From the IMG/VR virus record IMGVR_UViG_3300029893_000001, positions 328,329-392,328 of that record: DNA of 64,000 nt; one strand, written 5' to 3'. The DNA is from a virus. Each line of letters starts with the position of its first letter. Position 1 is the stretch's first letter. A model generated the notes under the pieces. The model saw nothing but the letters and a program-made list of their open reading frames with translations. It made no database searches and was not told the origin of the DNA. Position numbers and translations under genes: made by a program. This document shows positions 24,923-32,640 of this stretch, in pieces.

Positions 24923-25022
24923 CGAAACATTCCTCTTGGCACAATTCTTGATGAGGACACCCGGATGTCCATGCCTTGCAAATGACGCCGGTTACGTCGT
25001 TCTCGTCTGAATCCTGGGTCAT
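24807..25022 (-). CDS. Zinc-binding protein, 71 residues
   Basis: CPHQELCQEEC and CHCCGAKQGERHGPFC are clear zinc knuckles. ATG overlaps upstream stop. Long overlap with 24494-24922. Confidence 0.6.
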   Translation of the reverse strand: MTQDSDENDVTGVICKAWTSGCPHQELCQEECFDADIAEVQDHHFRWQPTPCHCCGAKQGERHGPFCSVGG

Positions 25023-25309
25023 TTTCTTCTTTTGGGTGGCTTTGACCGACGATGCCATTCTCGAACGCCTAGTGTATCTTCGAAAATGAGGCGCATCTTT
25101 TGGCCCTCAACAACGGGACCACGAATGTTCAGCTCGGTCCACGTGTGGATGTAATCAGGCTCATCCTCTCCATCGGGATGGAACTGGGCACAGCCGATGA
25201 GGTGGTACCGGCCCTCCCAATCTCTCCAATATGAATCTGTCCAATAAGTCAACCACCCCATACGCTCTGTGAGTGGACAGAAGGCACGAACGCGCGTTTT
25301 GGTTGCCAT
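25019..25309 (-). CDS. Unknown 96-residue protein
   Basis: Trp/Tyr-rich N-terminal half (WLTYWTDSYWRDWEGRYH), basic tail. The promoter motif 25318-25334 ends 8 bases before the ATG and there is no ribosome binding site, so the mRNA may be nearly leaderless. Confidence 0.6.
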   Translation of the reverse strand: MATKTRVRAFCPLTERMGWLTYWTDSYWRDWEGRYHLIGCAQFHPDGEDEPDYIHTWTELNIRGPVVEGQKMRLIFEDTLGVREWHRRSKPPKRRK

Positions 25310-25317
25310 GGGTCAAT

Positions 25318-25334
25318 TACTATCGCGAGGGTTC
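25318..25334 (-). promoter_or_regulatory. Promoter motif copy
   Basis: gaaccctcgcgatagta, 8 bases before ATG of 25019-25309. Confidence 0.7.
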
Positions 25335-25362
25335 GCTGCCATGCGGTGACGCTGTGGCAGGG

Positions 25363-25473
25363 CTATGCTCGCCGCGAGCCGACGACCCAGCAAAAGCCGA
25401 TGCTGAGGTCGCTAGTTGCCATTGCAACTCGAATCGCGAAACGCTCGAATTCCTCGTCTTCTGCTGTGGTCAT
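25363..25473 (-). CDS. 36-residue peptide
   Basis: MTTAEDEEFERFAIRVAMAT start; ATG overlaps the upstream stop (ATGA), which supports translation. Confidence 0.5.
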   Translation of the reverse strand: MTTAEDEEFERFAIRVAMATSDLSIGFCWVVGSRRA

Positions 25474-25805
25474 ACGGCCACCAGCGAGATAGACTTGATT
25501 TCAGGGGAAAACATTTTGCCGTCTTTCCTCACCAAAATGCACTTGTAGCTCCCTGATTCATCGCCGGCTCTCAACAAGGCCTCGTCGAGAGCCCTGATGG
25601 TCGCCTTCAGCGTCTTGCGATGTGTCTCCGGCTCAAACCAAAATCCGGGATCCCAACTGGCGCCCGGATACCAAGAGGAAAACAGGATGTATTCTGCCCG
25701 TCCCCAGTTTGCATGTATGGGGCATTGTTCTGAGGCCATGACCCGTTGTTGATCGCTGATGAGCCCACAGGAGTGGAGCAGTGCTATTGCCTGTTCTTTG
25801 GTCAT
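25470..25805 (-). CDS. Unknown 111-residue protein
   Basis: MTKEQAIALLHSCGLI start, WYPGASWDPGFWFEPE in the middle. ATGA overlap with upstream gene. Confidence 0.55.
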   Translation of the reverse strand: MTKEQAIALLHSCGLISDQQRVMASEQCPIHANWGRAEYILFSSWYPGASWDPGFWFEPETHRKTLKATIRALDEALLRAGDESGSYKCILVRKDGKMFSPEIKSISLVAV

Positions 25806-26107
25806 TCGCCGAGTCCTAGTTTAATGCCCAGGTGCTGCTCAACCGCCCCAAAGTAGTTAATTGGAGCGATAGTGAAATCCTCGACAGTAAGGCGACGACC
25901 GAGTCTGCTTTCCAGACACAGGAAATGAAGGTACCCTTCGCGCTCAGGACCTCGGGTGACGGATTCCCAGAGCGAGTCGAAGACCATGTACATTTCCTCG
26001 CACTCTAACCCGCAGTGAAGACAAAGCCTCAAGTACCAACGAGGCCTTCCCTGCTCGTCCTCACCCACGCCGAGCATCCAAGGCTTCACTACACGAATCT
26101 TTTGCAC
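25802..26107 (-). CDS. Unknown protein with CxxC, 101 residues
   Basis: GTG 26107 chosen, AGGTGA 7 bases upstream. LCLHCGLECEEMYMVFDS contains the only Cys cluster. Confidence 0.55.
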   Translation of the reverse strand: MQKIRVVKPWMLGVGEDEQGRPRWYLRLCLHCGLECEEMYMVFDSLWESVTRGPEREGYLHFLCLESRLGRRLTVEDFTIAPINYFGAVEQHLGIKLGLGE

Positions 26108-26109
26108 GT

Positions 26110-26334
26110 TCAGTTCACCTGCTCTGGAATGCACCAGTCAGCGTGGTAGTCACACCCGGAGCAAGTCACCTTGTGCCAGTCGCCTTCGACGGAAGTTACG
26201 CCACCTTGATACGCGTCGAGCTTCTTGATGAGAGCGCCGCCACAGTCGGGGCATTCTCCGCGGATAACCTTGCGACGCTCTTCATATAGACTAGCGAGGA
26301 TTTCTTCTCGCGTCATGCCGTCATTGTTGCTCAT
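26110..26334 (-). CDS. Zinc-ribbon protein, 74 residues
   Basis: CPDCGGALIKKL and CSGCDYHADWC make a full zinc ribbon after a helical start. ATGA overlap with upstream gene. Confidence 0.65.
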   Translation of the reverse strand: MSNNDGMTREEILASLYEERRKVIRGECPDCGGALIKKLDAYQGGVTSVEGDWHKVTCSGCDYHADWCIPEQVN

Positions 26335-26804
26335 AAGAAAACGAATTCTCCACTCACAAGTGTGCCGGTGTGAGTCTCTCCGTTCAGGACCCGAACCAAG
26401 CGCCCTTGGGCATCAACGTGGTACCGCGGGATATCAGGCGAGAGGTCCAACGTGACACCGGATTTTGCTAGCGCAGGCGCCGCACGCTTCAGCGCTTCAT
26501 GGCTATCGCGAAAGCTCTTCTCTGTTTGGGAAGAGGTTACCTCTTCAACCAATTGGATCGAAATCAAACGGGGTTCGAAATACAAGCCCAAGTTTCCCCA
26601 ATCAAAATCGTCCCACCAAGGAAAATCGTCGTCTCCCTTGGTATAGATGGCTGCCTTGTTGGGATCGCGAGTTGGAGATCCGCTAGGCGTGACCATGTCT
26701 CCGAGCTTGTACGTTCTGGAGCCAAGGCCTACCGTGCTGCCTTTTACTCGGGTGCGACACACCACAACGTAGCGTTGGCCACGTTTTAGTTTCTTGATGT
26801 GCAT
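26331..26804 (-). CDS. Unknown 157-residue protein
   Basis: Start MHIKKLKRGQRYVVVCRTRV overlaps the upstream membrane-peptide stop (TAATG). Trp/Asp-rich centre (FPWWDDFDWGNLG). No family recognised. Confidence 0.6.
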   Translation of the reverse strand: MHIKKLKRGQRYVVVCRTRVKGSTVGLGSRTYKLGDMVTPSGSPTRDPNKAAIYTKGDDDFPWWDDFDWGNLGLYFEPRLISIQLVEEVTSSQTEKSFRDSHEALKRAAPALAKSGVTLDLSPDIPRYHVDAQGRLVRVLNGETHTGTLVSGEFVFL

Positions 26805-26941
26805 TAGGTTGTTACCTGGACAACGAGCCATATGATTCCAGCCGATACTCCAATCATGGCAGCTGAAATGGTGAGATAGACAGCCAGGTGCCACACGTTG
26901 CGGCTTCCTGTTTTGTCCAGCAACCAATCGTAGAGGCTCAT
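26804..26941 (-). CDS. 45-residue single-pass membrane protein
   Basis: MSLYDWLLDKTGSRNVWHLA followed by a hydrophobic helix to the end. Both start (ATGA) and stop (TAATG) overlap neighbours, strong evidence of a real gene. Confidence 0.65.
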   Translation of the reverse strand: MSLYDWLLDKTGSRNVWHLAVYLTISAAMIGVSAGIIWLVVQVTT

Positions 26942-27882
26942 CGTCGCTTCTCCTGGATGTTGAGCTTGAACTTGATTGTCACGGGAATGTAGTCCCGAAA
27001 TACCTTTTCAAGTTGATCGACAATCCTGGCCTCGTCCCTGAGGTCCGAAAAGTAACTCGTGTGAACGATGACTGAGATTTCATCGTGCATGTCATTACAA
27101 ATGGACACTCCCCTGACACCAGGAACTGACAATGCCAAACTCTCAATGTCACGCACAGAGTTACTGAACGGAATCTTGTTCTGAAGTTGCGACACCAAAC
27201 GCGGCAAGCTGACCGCGAAGCGGGCGGCGCAATCAGGTGCCTCGACAGGCTCAATCGTCCCGCCGATACGCTCGACAACATTGAGACGGGCTGCAGTCTC
27301 GCTGTTGAGGAGAAGGTCAAGGTCCGACTTCTGCTTATTGAAGTACCCTAACGCGTCTTCTTCAATTTCTCGAAGACTTGGGCCTCTCCAGCTCCTAGTG
27401 TCTCTCAGACGCTCGTTTCTTACGTACACGAGCCATTCAGAGTCGTCTCGACACTCGTAGCAGGTTATAGTCCAGTTTCCTAGCTTACCTTTGAAATGGG
27501 AAGAAGCTCCGGAGGCCGAGGTAGAGTGCCTCTGACACTCTACCCCAAGGAATGTAATACTGGACTCTGTCTTCCTCACGCTGGAACGTACCCCTGCGAC
27601 CGAATACGGTCTGCTGTACGTAGGTCCGTTCACACAGCCCTCGATAGTACCATTCCGCTTGAGTCTAAGCCTTAGCTCAATGCTATTGGTAATAGGCTCT
27701 CGCGTAATAGTGGCAAAGTCATGACCATCTAAGAATCTACCAAACAGGGTAATCCTACCATCCCACGGGCTGGCAGCTATTCCTACGATACAAAATTGTG
27801 CCCACTTGCCGTTCCAGCCGGGACGTTCTGCAAAGTCGCGGACCTCTGCCCGAATCGAACCCGAGGCGCACACATTGCGCAT
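26938..27882 (-). CDS. Unknown 314-residue protein
   Basis: GTGAG before ATG 27882. Contains WAQFCIVGIAASPWDGRITL, a CYEC pair and a C-terminal beta/alpha part (VTIKFKLNIQEKRR). First 128 bases overlap the zinc-binding gene in another frame. Confidence 0.6.
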   Translation of the reverse strand: MRNVCASGSIRAEVRDFAERPGWNGKWAQFCIVGIAASPWDGRITLFGRFLDGHDFATITREPITNSIELRLRLKRNGTIEGCVNGPTYSRPYSVAGVRSSVRKTESSITFLGVECQRHSTSASGASSHFKGKLGNWTITCYECRDDSEWLVYVRNERLRDTRSWRGPSLREIEEDALGYFNKQKSDLDLLLNSETAARLNVVERIGGTIEPVEAPDCAARFAVSLPRLVSQLQNKIPFSNSVRDIESLALSVPGVRGVSICNDMHDEISVIVHTSYFSDLRDEARIVDQLEKVFRDYIPVTIKFKLNIQEKRR

Positions 27883-28069
27883 CTTGGGGCTCACACCCAC
27901 AAGACTCCACTACTTTCTTGCAGGTAGCGCATTCCGCGTAATTGTACTCTGGATGGCGCTTGAGCTGCTCAGCGTAGCGACAGTTGGGGTTCGAGCAGTC
28001 GGCACTCTCCATCAATCCTGTGTACCCGCACGGACTTCCACAGGCGACGCACGTGTTCTTGTATTCCAT
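27755..28069 (-). CDS. Zinc-binding protein, 104 residues
   Basis: CVACGSPCGY, CSNPNC, CATC and CGC pairs in the first 60 residues. GAGAGGT 4 bases before ATG. The tail lacks order and overlaps the next gene. Confidence 0.6.
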   Translation of the reverse strand: MEYKNTCVACGSPCGYTGLMESADCSNPNCRYAEQLKRHPEYNYAECATCKKVVESCGCEPQDAQCVRLGFDSGRGPRLCRTSRLERQVGTILYRRNSCQPVGW

Positions 28070-28079
28070 CGCTACCTCT

Positions 28080-28178
28080 CTAATCCATTTGAGAAACCTT
28101 CTCAATGATCTCTACGGTTCCAAGGCCCACGAAGTCGGTGCCTGCTTCATGGTCACTCCATACCCATGTCGTTCCCAA
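28080..28178 (-). CDS. Possible 32-residue peptide (TTG start)
   Basis: Frame ending FVGLGTVEIIEKVSQMD overlaps the end of the upstream gene; no ribosome binding site seen. Confidence 0.25.
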   Translation of the reverse strand: MGTTWVWSDHEAGTDFVGLGTVEIIEKVSQMD

Positions 28179-28461
28179 GCCAACGAATGAAGCCAAGCAG
28201 GTCCTCGAACCCGTAGCCGGCCTTTAGCGCTTCCTCACCAAGAAAGTGGCGATTGATGTACCGAGCCATCAGGGCGCTGAAGCGATCGCTGAAAATCTGT
28301 CCGGGCTTGATCTGGTGTAGCCGAATGCTCTTCAGTTCTTCTTTAACGCGAGCGCGCAAAAGCTCGTCGTGAATCCCGGAACCCACAATCCCGGAACCCA
28401 CGCACCCCTCGTAGTAGGCGTGCAAGCCAGACATTGCATCAAACAGTTCTTCTTCGGTCAA
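28153..28461 (-). CDS. Unknown 102-residue protein
   Basis: Start TTG 28461 preferred (AGGATAAG upstream); the longer ATG frame would translate the promoter motif itself at 28500-28516. Helical, with HQIKPGQIFSDRFSALMARY. Confidence 0.55.
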   Translation of the reverse strand: MTEEELFDAMSGLHAYYEGCVGSGIVGSGIHDELLRARVKEELKSIRLHQIKPGQIFSDRFSALMARYINRHFLGEEALKAGYGFEDLLGFIRWLGNDMGME

Positions 28462-28499
28462 GTTGCTTATCCTATTGGAGTGGCGTTCCCCAATCCCAA

Positions 28500-28516
28500 C
28501 ATTATCGCTAGGGTTC
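28500..28516 (-). promoter_or_regulatory. Promoter motif copy
   Basis: gaaccctagcgataatg, upstream of 28153-28461. Confidence 0.65.
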
Positions 28517-28581
28517 ACCAGCTACGGGTACCTCTTAAAACACCCATACCCCTATTTGGGGGCTAAAATGGGAAAGGGAAA

Positions 28582-28869
28582 TTACGGCTTGGGCCGACGC
28601 CGGTGTGCGATCTGCTCGAACTCGGCGAGCCCGACGTTTTGCACCAGATGAACCAGCTCCTGGAGAGGAACGATGCGAGCCCGCCGAGCCCGGTCATGAG
28701 TCTCCCATAGCTCCACGTAAGGAACAACGGTCCCGTCCACCGTGTAGGTCACGACACGCATGTAGTGCGCACCGTCGCGTGACTTCGACAGTACCTTATG
28801 CACCCGACCGGTGAACCCAGCACGTCGCATCCTTCGGCGTTCGAGGATGATGGAGTGAGGCGTAGCCAT
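28582..28869 (-). CDS. Unknown basic 95-residue protein
   Basis: Arg-rich start (ERRRMRRAGFTGRVHKVL), then strands and a helix. Weak ribosome binding site. No family recognised. Confidence 0.5.
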   Translation of the reverse strand: MATPHSIILERRRMRRAGFTGRVHKVLSKSRDGAHYMRVVTYTVDGTVVPYVELWETHDRARRARIVPLQELVHLVQNVGLAEFEQIAHRRRPKP

Positions 28870-28898
28870 GACCCGACTGTTACAGAACCCTGAGGGAT

Positions 28899-29162
28899 TT
28901 ACTCCGTCGCCACTGAACTCCTATACAAGTCGATCTTGTCCTGCAGAAACAACCAGAATTCCGGCGTGGTCCCGAGTGCCTTCGACAGCCGTAGCGCGGT
29001 CAGCGGTGTGATCGACTGATGGCCGTTGACAATTCGATTCACGGTCTCTGTCGTCATACCGATATGTTTCGCCAGCTTCCTCTGCGAAATGCCTGCAGGC
29101 TCCAAGAATTCCTTTCGCAGGACTTCACCAGGTAAAGTAGGCATTCTGTTTTTAGGAGTCAT
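28899..29162 (-). CDS. HigA-family antitoxin-like HTH protein
   Basis: 87 residues: PGEVLRKEFLEPAGISQRKL, AKHIGMTTETVNRIVNGHQS and LTALRLSKALGTTPEFWLFL match HigA antitoxins (XRE-type helix-turn-helix, DNA-binding repressors of higBA). No HigB-like toxin is adjacent on either side. May act as a regulator or neutralise a host toxin. Confidence 0.8.
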   Translation of the reverse strand: MTPKNRMPTLPGEVLRKEFLEPAGISQRKLAKHIGMTTETVNRIVNGHQSITPLTALRLSKALGTTPEFWLFLQDKIDLYRSSVATE

Positions 29163-29199
29163 GTTGCTTTTCTCACAAGGGATGGCGCAGTTGGGATTA

Positions 29200-29466
29200 C
29201 TACAGCTCTGTTGTATCAGTTGATTGTCTTTCTGCCCGGAGCAGTTGTAGTTCGGCTAAGTCGAGTCCTGTCATTTTTGCGATGACTTCGTCACTCGGAT
29301 CCACAGAGTCGGCGAGAATTCCAACCGCACGTCGCAGTCTCTCGTTATTCGAGAGCAGCATCCTAATGAGCGCGGTGAGCGTTCTGATATCCTTATGAAC
29401 GTCTGGGTTGGTCTTTTCCCACCGCAATTCGATCGTCTGAATTGTGTTTCGTACGATATCGCTCAT
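29200..29466 (-). CDS. Unknown helical 88-residue protein
   Basis: Two amphipathic helices (DIRTLTALIRMLLSNNERLR). ATGA overlap with upstream gene. Confidence 0.55.
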   Translation of the reverse strand: MSDIVRNTIQTIELRWEKTNPDVHKDIRTLTALIRMLLSNNERLRRAVGILADSVDPSDEVIAKMTGLDLAELQLLRAERQSTDTTEL

Positions 29467-29807
29467 TAGCTCCTACCCAAAGTGTCTTGTGCATCCTCCA
29501 CGTCTTCCTCGCTCCAACCCCACACAGGGCCGAGAGCGTCGAGAAGACGATCCACCAAGGCATCGTATGTTTTGGGAGTTCCTCGGGCCTTGCTTGCCCT
29601 CCACACGTAGGAGAGCACTATCACCATGGTGTCCCCGTGAACACGTTGCGGGTCGAGGTGGCGCAAAACGTCTTCGACGAAAGCTACGTCTCCCCGAGCG
29701 AACGCACTGTCGAGGGCTTTCGTCAAATTGATCCCTGCGCGCATGGGAGCCTTAATGCTCTCTTCGGCACAGTCTGCGACAATTTGTGATGCTTCTTTGG
29801 TGTCCAT
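29466..29807 (-). CDS. Unknown helical 113-residue protein
   Basis: Alpha-helical throughout, with a WGWSEEDVEDAQDTLG tail. GCGGAA before ATG. The 29808-29919 gap behind the next gene holds only inverted repeats. Confidence 0.55.
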   Translation of the reverse strand: MDTKEASQIVADCAEESIKAPMRAGINLTKALDSAFARGDVAFVEDVLRHLDPQRVHGDTMVIVLSYVWRASKARGTPKTYDALVDRLLDALGPVWGWSEEDVEDAQDTLGRS

Positions 29808-29919
29808 GGGTTATTCCGCGAAGAAGGCGAGGGGTGCGTTCGGGTGCTTGTTGCGTTGCTTCGTACCCATACCCTTATCCCGACAGAAAATGGAAAGGGT
29901 ATTTCCGGGATCTACTAAA

Positions 29920-30102
29920 TCATTCTGAGTGGTCTTTGAATTCATAGGCGTCTTCATAAGGGTTTTCACAGAAGTGAAAATAGATGCCCAAGCACTCGTG
30001 ACAGAGATCTTCCTTGCGGCAGGTTTCACAGACATTGATTTGATCCGCTGGAACAGCGTCCCCGCAGTTGCCGCAAACAACTTTTGTGTCTGTTTCAGAC
30101 AT
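29920..30102 (-). CDS. Small zinc-binding protein
   Basis: 60 residues, CGNCGD, CETCRKEDLCHEC and C/H further on: a RING/zinc-ribbon-like cluster. GAGGT 6 bases before ATG; a GGGTATGGGT element just upstream. Confidence 0.65.
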   Translation of the reverse strand: MSETDTKVVCGNCGDAVPADQINVCETCRKEDLCHECLGIYFHFCENPYEDAYEFKDHSE

Positions 30103-30134
30103 ACTAGTACCTCGTTTTAACCCATACCCATATT

Positions 30135-30968
30135 TCAGGTTGATTCTGGTTTTCGCCGTTGTGCAGTCCTGACACGGTGGCAGCAGGCACAGACCAGTTC
30201 ACACTTTTGGAGTTCAGCCTTGAGAGCCTTGAGCCGACCTTGGCTAGCTAGGTCAGAAATCGAATACTGCTTCTCATACTCGGGTAGGTGATCGAAGTCC
30301 ATGGCCTCCGGCGGGAACTCCCACCCACAATCGGTGCATGGATTCGCCTTGAGCTTATCCAGAAGCCTCCTGCACTTTCGAACTTTACGTTGGCGTCGAA
30401 CCTTCGAGCACTCCTTGCAGGTACGGATTTGATCGAGTCGAATCGTAAGTGTGAATTCCCTTGTGGGCTTTACTTCACCACAGTATTGACACTCACGAAG
30501 TTCTTCAGGGTCAAATCCTTTCTCCCATTCTTCAAGCTGAGATTTCCTCTGACAGAGCTTACAGTGAACAACTGCGTCCTCAAGTAGTTTCCGAAAGCTA
30601 CGAACCGAACGTTCTAATTTTGCTGTGAGTGGCACGTCCTCTAGCTTGGCTACTAGCTTCTCTTTCGCACCACAAGAGCCGCATCTCATTTTCTTGAGCG
30701 CTGCTTTCAGAAGTTGCTTATTGCGTTCTGCGTACTTGGCGTAATAAGCGGCCCGTTCTTCTGGTGCCTTCGGTACGTACGTTGACTTCTCTTCACGTGC
30801 CGCCAACAGTCGCCGACGTTCATTGACACGCTCACGATTTTCTTTGGCCCACTTCCGCGCTTTCGCCTTGCAGCATTCCTTGCAATAGCTTTGAGGCCTC
30901 TCGTTATACACGTAGAAATCGTTGAGAGGTAAGACAGCCTCACACGCGCGGCATTGCTTTGTAGACAC
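30135..30968 (-). CDS. Multi-zinc-ribbon HNH-type nuclease-like protein
   Basis: 277 residues, GTG start (GGAAG upstream). N-terminal CRACEAVLPLNDFY...YCKECC knuckle, a middle CGSC/CKLC pair, CQYC/CKEC pair, then CTDC and MDFDHLPEYEKQYSISDLA with LVCACCHRVRT: the DH...CH pattern of HNH nucleases fused to recombination-endonuclease-VII-like zinc ribbons. May be a homing or DNA-processing nuclease. Confidence 0.65.
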   Translation of the reverse strand: MSTKQCRACEAVLPLNDFYVYNERPQSYCKECCKAKARKWAKENRERVNERRRLLAAREEKSTYVPKAPEERAAYYAKYAERNKQLLKAALKKMRCGSCGAKEKLVAKLEDVPLTAKLERSVRSFRKLLEDAVVHCKLCQRKSQLEEWEKGFDPEELRECQYCGEVKPTREFTLTIRLDQIRTCKECSKVRRQRKVRKCRRLLDKLKANPCTDCGWEFPPEAMDFDHLPEYEKQYSISDLASQGRLKALKAELQKCELVCACCHRVRTAQRRKPEST

Positions 30969-31094
30969 TAGTTTCTTCCGAGAAAGACCCTAGTACCTAT
31001 TTACAGACCCTAGCCGTCTTTTTTTTTTCTAAACTGGGAAAGGGTTTTCCGGGACCTGGGATTTCAACTTCGCTTGTCCCAGACGAAGCGATGC

Positions 31095-31298
31095 TCAGTC
31101 GTCTTCCACAAGCTTCCACAAGGACTCGATCGGTTTACGTTCTCCCAACGTGCAGCGATATCTCTCACCTCCCGTGCACGTGAATTCTACGTACGGTGTG
31201 TACGAGCCCCACTGCCCCACGGTCCAGCCAACCGAGTGAATCGTTTCGACCGTCACCTCTAGCTCGCCCACCTTGTACGTCTCGCCTACCTCAAGCAT
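31095..31298 (-). CDS. Unknown 67-residue beta-rich protein
   Basis: MLEVGETYKVGELEVTVETI start; GGAG 8 bases before ATG. The 30969-31094 gap holds two copies of CTAGGGTCT and an A10 run, no gene. Confidence 0.6.
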   Translation of the reverse strand: MLEVGETYKVGELEVTVETIHSVGWTVGQWGSYTPYVEFTCTGGERYRCTLGERKPIESLWKLVEDD

Positions 31299-31400
31299 GC
31301 GTCAGTCTCCTACTCTCCCCGCCCCGAGCGTCGCACGAACCCACTCCCGAACTCAAGCAGTTTCTAGGAACTCAGTCCCCTACTACCCAGTTTACCGGGT

Positions 31401-31620
31401 GCCCCAAAATCCATTTTGGATTTTGGGGCGTGAAAAACCCCCGGAGGGTTTTTCACTGGTTTTTGCAAAGCAAAAACCAACGCATTTTGCCGGGTAGGCA
31501 AAATGCGAGGCCCATTTTGCTCCGGGCAAAATGGGCGGGAGGCCGTTCGCTGGATTTTCCCCGGAGGAAAATCCAGCCCTTAACGGCCGACTGGCCCGGG
31601 GCTTTTGCCCCGGGCCGGTC
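31401..31620. repeat. Tandem array of seven hairpins
   Basis: Perfect inverted repeats one after another: 31401-31429 (12-bp stem), 31430-31456 (11), 31457-31479 (10), 31481-31507 (11), 31510-31536 (11), 31549-31577 (12), and a terminator-like 31589-31620 (14, one GT). Stems share an A4-5/T4-5 core next to CC/GG and three share the pentaloop TCCGG/CCGGA. Lies in the 31299-31618 gene-free stretch after the lipoprotein gene. Confidence 0.8.
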
Positions 31621-31876
31621 AGTGGCAGGACACCCAGAATCCGGGCCGGACCATGACGGCCCGATTGACCCGGCGGGTGACGTGCGCCCCGTACCGATTG
31701 CACGCGGCCTGCGTTTCGGCGAGGAGCGCATCCCCGCTCGACGCTTCCGAGCGGGGCGTCGAGGAATACTCGACGCGGGCCGGCGTCGTCGCGCCGCAGC
31801 CCGAGGCGAGCAGCACGATGCAGACGAGCAGGAGCGAGAAGAGGCCAGCGCCGAGAGCCTTGATTTCGTCCATCAT
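31619..31876 (-). CDS. Predicted small lipoprotein
   Basis: 85 residues: hydrophobic signal (GAGLFSLLLVCIVLLASGCG) ending in a lipobox-like ASGC, then ~60 residues. It should be lipid-anchored, implying an envelope role such as superinfection exclusion or Rz1-like lysis; which is unknown. GGAGG before ATG, promoter motif 31901-31917. Confidence 0.7.
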   Translation of the reverse strand: MMDEIKALGAGLFSLLLVCIVLLASGCGATTPARVEYSSTPRSEASSGDALLAETQAACNRYGAHVTRRVNRAVMVRPGFWVSCH

Positions 31877-31900
31877 TATTCGGTCCTCCCTTGTGCCGAC

Positions 31901-31917
31901 TAGTATCGGGTGGGTTC
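31901..31917 (-). promoter_or_regulatory. Promoter motif copy
   Basis: gaacccacccgatacta, upstream of the lipoprotein gene. Confidence 0.7.
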
Positions 31918-31935
31918 GCTCCTCTTAAATGGAGA

Positions 31936-31961
31936 AGCCCCCGGGCATCCGCCCGGGGGCT
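31936..31961 (-). terminator. GC hairpin
   Basis: AGCCCCCGGGC/GCCCGGGGGCT after the zinc-knuckle gene. Confidence 0.6.
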
Positions 31962-31967
31962 ATTCCC

Positions 31968-31996
31968 TTGTTGCCCGGAAATCAGCCGGGCAACAA
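31968..31996 (-). terminator. Hairpin overlapping stop
   Basis: TTGTTGCCCGG/CCGGGCAACAA, overlaps the last codons of 31982-32452. Confidence 0.5.
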
Positions 31997-32452
31997 ATCG
32001 TTCAGCTCGTCGAGGAAATCGTCGACCTCCCCGTCCGAAGCCTCCGCGGGATCCGGGGTCGGCTCGGGAGCCGGAGCGGGGGCCGGCGCCGCCTTCGGAG
32101 TCGCCTTCGGTGCGGCCGGAGGCGCCACCGGAGCCGCTCCGCCGAGGCTCGACAGATCCAGATCGTCGATCCCCAGGGACAGCGCCGGAGCGCTGGCCGG
32201 CGGAGGGGTGGGCGCAGCCTTCGGAGCCTCGGGAGCCTTCGCGGCGCCCTTGCCCTTGCCCTTCGGACAGCCCCGGGCGTTGTGCCCCTGCTCGCCGCAG
32301 GTGCCGCAGGTGTAGGTCGGGGCCGGAGCCGCCATCACCGCCGCCGTGGCCAGCGTCGAGATGGGAACGACCGCGAAGCCCATCGCGCTCAGCGCCCGCA
32401 CCACCTTGCCGAACTGCTCGTCGGTCATCTTGTCGGTCATCTTCTTGCTCAT
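31982..32452 (-). CDS. Zinc-knuckle protein with acidic tail
   Basis: About 156 residues. CGTCGEQGHNARGC is a CX2CX4HX4C zinc knuckle of the retroviral nucleocapsid type, rare in phages. It is followed by ~80 Ala/Pro-rich residues and an acidic C-terminus (DDFLDELNDLLPG) recalling the partner-binding tails of single-strand binding proteins. Single-stranded nucleic acid binding is inferred. Confidence 0.65.
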   Translation of the reverse strand: MSKKMTDKMTDEQFGKVVRALSAMGFAVVPISTLATAAVMAAPAPTYTCGTCGEQGHNARGCPKGKGKGAAKAPEAPKAAPTPPPASAPALSLGIDDLDLSSLGGAAPVAPPAAPKATPKAAPAPAPAPEPTPDPAEASDGEVDDFLDELNDLLPG

Positions 32453-32495
32453 GATCATGATTCCTTTCCGGCGAGGCGTCCCTCGCCTCATTTCC

Positions 32496-32512
32496 TAGTA
32501 TCGAATGGGTTC
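32496..32512 (-). promoter_or_regulatory. Promoter motif copy
   Basis: gaacccattcgatacta, upstream of the zinc-knuckle gene. Confidence 0.7.
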
Positions 32513-32522
32513 GTTTGGCCGA

Positions 32523-32615
32523 CTAGCGCCGCTGACGCTCCGCGTGACGCCGCGCCAACTCGGCGCGGGCCTCCTCGATCGCTAGAATCTCGTCCACGTC
32601 CAAACCGTCGTACAT
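32523..32615 (-). CDS. 30-residue helical peptide
   Basis: MYDGLDVDEILAIEEARAEL then Arg-rich end; GGAGG 10 bases upstream and its own promoter motif (32641-32657). Confidence 0.55.
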   Translation of the reverse strand: MYDGLDVDEILAIEEARAELARRHAERQRR

Positions 32616-32640
32616 GGGGCAAAAACCTCCGTTCGCCGTC

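Noticed and set aside
31401-31620. CRISPR array
   Set aside because: Units are palindromes of changing sequence without constant repeats or spacers; nothing else in the window looks like CRISPR.
31196-31903. Long plus-strand frame (235 codons) across the hairpin array and lipoprotein gene
   Set aside because: It is antisense to two well-supported genes, has no ribosome binding site and low-complexity Arg/Pro/Ala content from GC-rich palindromes.
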